From the NCBI GenBank assembly GCA_905235345.1, contig CAJOLO010000093.1, positions 1 to 12,737 on the forward strand: a stretch of DNA of 12,737 bases. The letters are read 5' to 3'. Of this stretch, positions 11,930 through 12,737 are shown piece after piece. Position numbers and translations under genes: made by a program. The DNA is from an uncultured Lachnospiraceae bacterium. GTDB lineage: Bacteria > Bacillota > Clostridia > Lachnospirales > Lachnospiraceae. Within the stretch, counting starts at the first letter, position 1, and each line of letters opens with the position of its first letter. The notes under the pieces were generated by a model. It ran no database searches, was not told where the DNA came from, and saw nothing but the letters and a program-made list of their open reading frames with translations.

Positions 11930-12543
11930 TTAAGCGTCACCTTTCGGGAGAGTGATATTTGATAAGATTTTCTGAAAATTTATGTCTGTGTTCAGCTTCG
12001 ATAGTAAATCTATCCCCATTTCAGAAATCATCTTATATACTTCTTCCTTTGTACCTTGTAATACGCCTACCGCAATTAGCGATGCTATTCCATGTGTATA
12101 AACAACCATTCTTTGTACGAATTTTCCAACATCACCTTTATCAACATGAAGATACTGTCTATCAGAACGGCATTTCCATTGTCTGTCAAGATTGAGTTAA
12201 AATCTCCCCTACAATACTGTTTGCTTTCACCCATATAAATAAATCGAAACAAATTCGGCTCATCAAATGCCATATTGACATAAGAGTAACCTATCTGCAA
12301 AAATGCCTCTATACAGTTTTCAGAGTATGGGTTCAATTTCCGGTTAGCATAATACAATGCTTCCTGCGCCAACGCTTCTCTTAATCCGTCCATATTGCCA
12401 AAATGCCATGAGATTGGTTGTGTAGAACAGCCGATTTCTTTTGCTAATGATTTAATGTTTAGTGCAGTATATCCATCACGAATTAGTATTTTTAGAGCAT
12501 ACTCCAAAATCAATTCTTTTGGGATTTTGGGACTACTTGGCAT
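11930..12543 (-). pseudogene. TetR-family regulator, frameshifted
   Basis: The N-terminal helix-turn-helix is intact: YALKILIRDGYTALNIKSLA, then KEIGCSTQPISWHFGNMDGL (about 15-55). It is followed by ligand-domain helices to about residue 125. The frame then diverges and stops at 12085. A second frame below about 12160 reads KFVQRMVVYTHGIASLIAVG, EEVYKMISEMGIDLLSKL and so on, down to TAA at 11930-11932. That is a convincing TetR C-terminal dimerisation region, so a single-base indel near 12145-12175 has split the gene. The start ATG (12543) has GGAGGT upstream. The shortened product keeps DNA binding but loses its dimer interface, so repression is probably lost (inference). A sequencing error is the alternative. 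Confidence 0.8.
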
Positions 12544-12555
12544 ATCTTTACCTCC

Positions 12556-12594
12556 ATACTATAAATCAATTTACTGTAAATTGATTTATAGTAT
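12556..12594 (-). promoter_or_regulatory. 39-bp palindromic operator of the TetR-hydrolase operon
   Basis: Nineteen-base arms (12556-12574 and 12576-12594) are perfect reverse complements around one base. The palindrome covers the -10 box and the transcription start of the promoter and ends one base before the TetR ribosome binding site (GGAGGT, 12550-12555), where a TetR dimer would block transcription. Confidence 0.85.
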
Positions 12595-12618
12595 ATCTGG
12601 AGTATTCCATTTTGTCAA
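12590..12618 (-). promoter_or_regulatory. Consensus promoter of the TetR-hydrolase operon
   Basis: On the minus strand TTGACA (12618-12613), a 17-base spacer, and TATACT (12595-12590). The near-perfect boxes indicate a strong promoter that needs repression. Confidence 0.85.
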
Positions 12619-12737
12619 GTCCTCAGATTGGAAGTTCATAAAAAAGTTGCATATGGATTTATCGCTTCCCATACATAGATATTATATCTCCTGTTATGAG
12701 AGATTTCACACCGTTTCGCCAGTATGAAGTTCTGATT
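12619..12737. other. Window end without a supported gene
   Basis: An ATG at 12696 opens a frame (MRDFTPFRQYEVLI) that runs off the window, but no ribosome binding site precedes it. It could be the edge of a neighbouring gene or remnant. Nothing else is recognisable. Confidence 0.2.

Noticed and set aside
11959..12195. Plus-strand frame of 78 codons in the TetR region
   Set aside because: It lies opposite the second half of the frameshifted TetR gene, which reads as a convincing TetR C-terminus on the minus strand.

Overview
The window looks like a chromosomal stretch of a low-GC Firmicute, most probably a Lachnospiraceae-type gut Clostridium relative. The evidence is purine-rich Shine-Dalgarno sites before nearly every gene, consensus sigma-A promoters, a trigger-factor-like lipoprotein next to greA-lysS, and accessory genes of Tn916-like and Clostridial phage type. 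The species cannot be fixed from the sequence.

Layout. (1) Positions 1-3954 are core genome: a secreted trigger-factor/FKBP-like foldase lipoprotein with its own terminator, then greA behind a perfect consensus promoter and a long leader, then lysS. The lysS reading frame breaks just after class II motif 3, and the lost C-terminal tail is still readable in another frame up to 3954. (2) Positions 3955-4980 are the remains of an integrative element: tandem short repeats, a terminator, the C-terminal part of an FtsK/TcpA-like ATPase overlapping a Tn916-type excisionase, and no integrase. (3) Positions 4949-6991 hold a two-gene module: an AbiL/RloA-like AAA-family ATPase followed 11 bases later by a HEPN-domain protein with an R-x4-H ribonuclease motif. 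A 33-bp palindrome overlaps the -35 box of a strong candidate promoter in front of it. This is the best candidate for an unusual anti-phage system here. (4) Positions 7020-7730 hold a small cassette: a structured leader, a 36-codon ORF, a hairpin whose loop is complementary to the leader's loop, a shortened DUF2188-type gene, and two consecutive terminators.

(5) Positions 7747-9777 are a tightly coupled operon of an XRE regulator, an ImmA/IrrE metalloprotease and a PIN-like protein, with stop/start overlaps. It reads as a protease-controlled toxin or defence module. (6) Positions 9778-10828 are a gene graveyard: a nonsense-mutated, truncated phage terminase large subunit, a scrap with the Hsp70 phosphate-binding motif, an unrecognised C-terminal fragment, a truncated PIN-like start, and hairpins before an 11-codon ORF. 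(7) Positions 10829-12618, on the minus strand, are a TetR regulator (frameshifted) and a membrane-anchored alpha/beta hydrolase. They lie behind a consensus promoter whose -10 is covered by a 39-bp palindromic operator.

Taken together this is an accessory or defence hotspot downstream of lysS, assembled from ICE and prophage debris, with at least two multi-gene candidate defence modules that still look intact. All functional statements rest on motif recognition by eye; no database search was possible.
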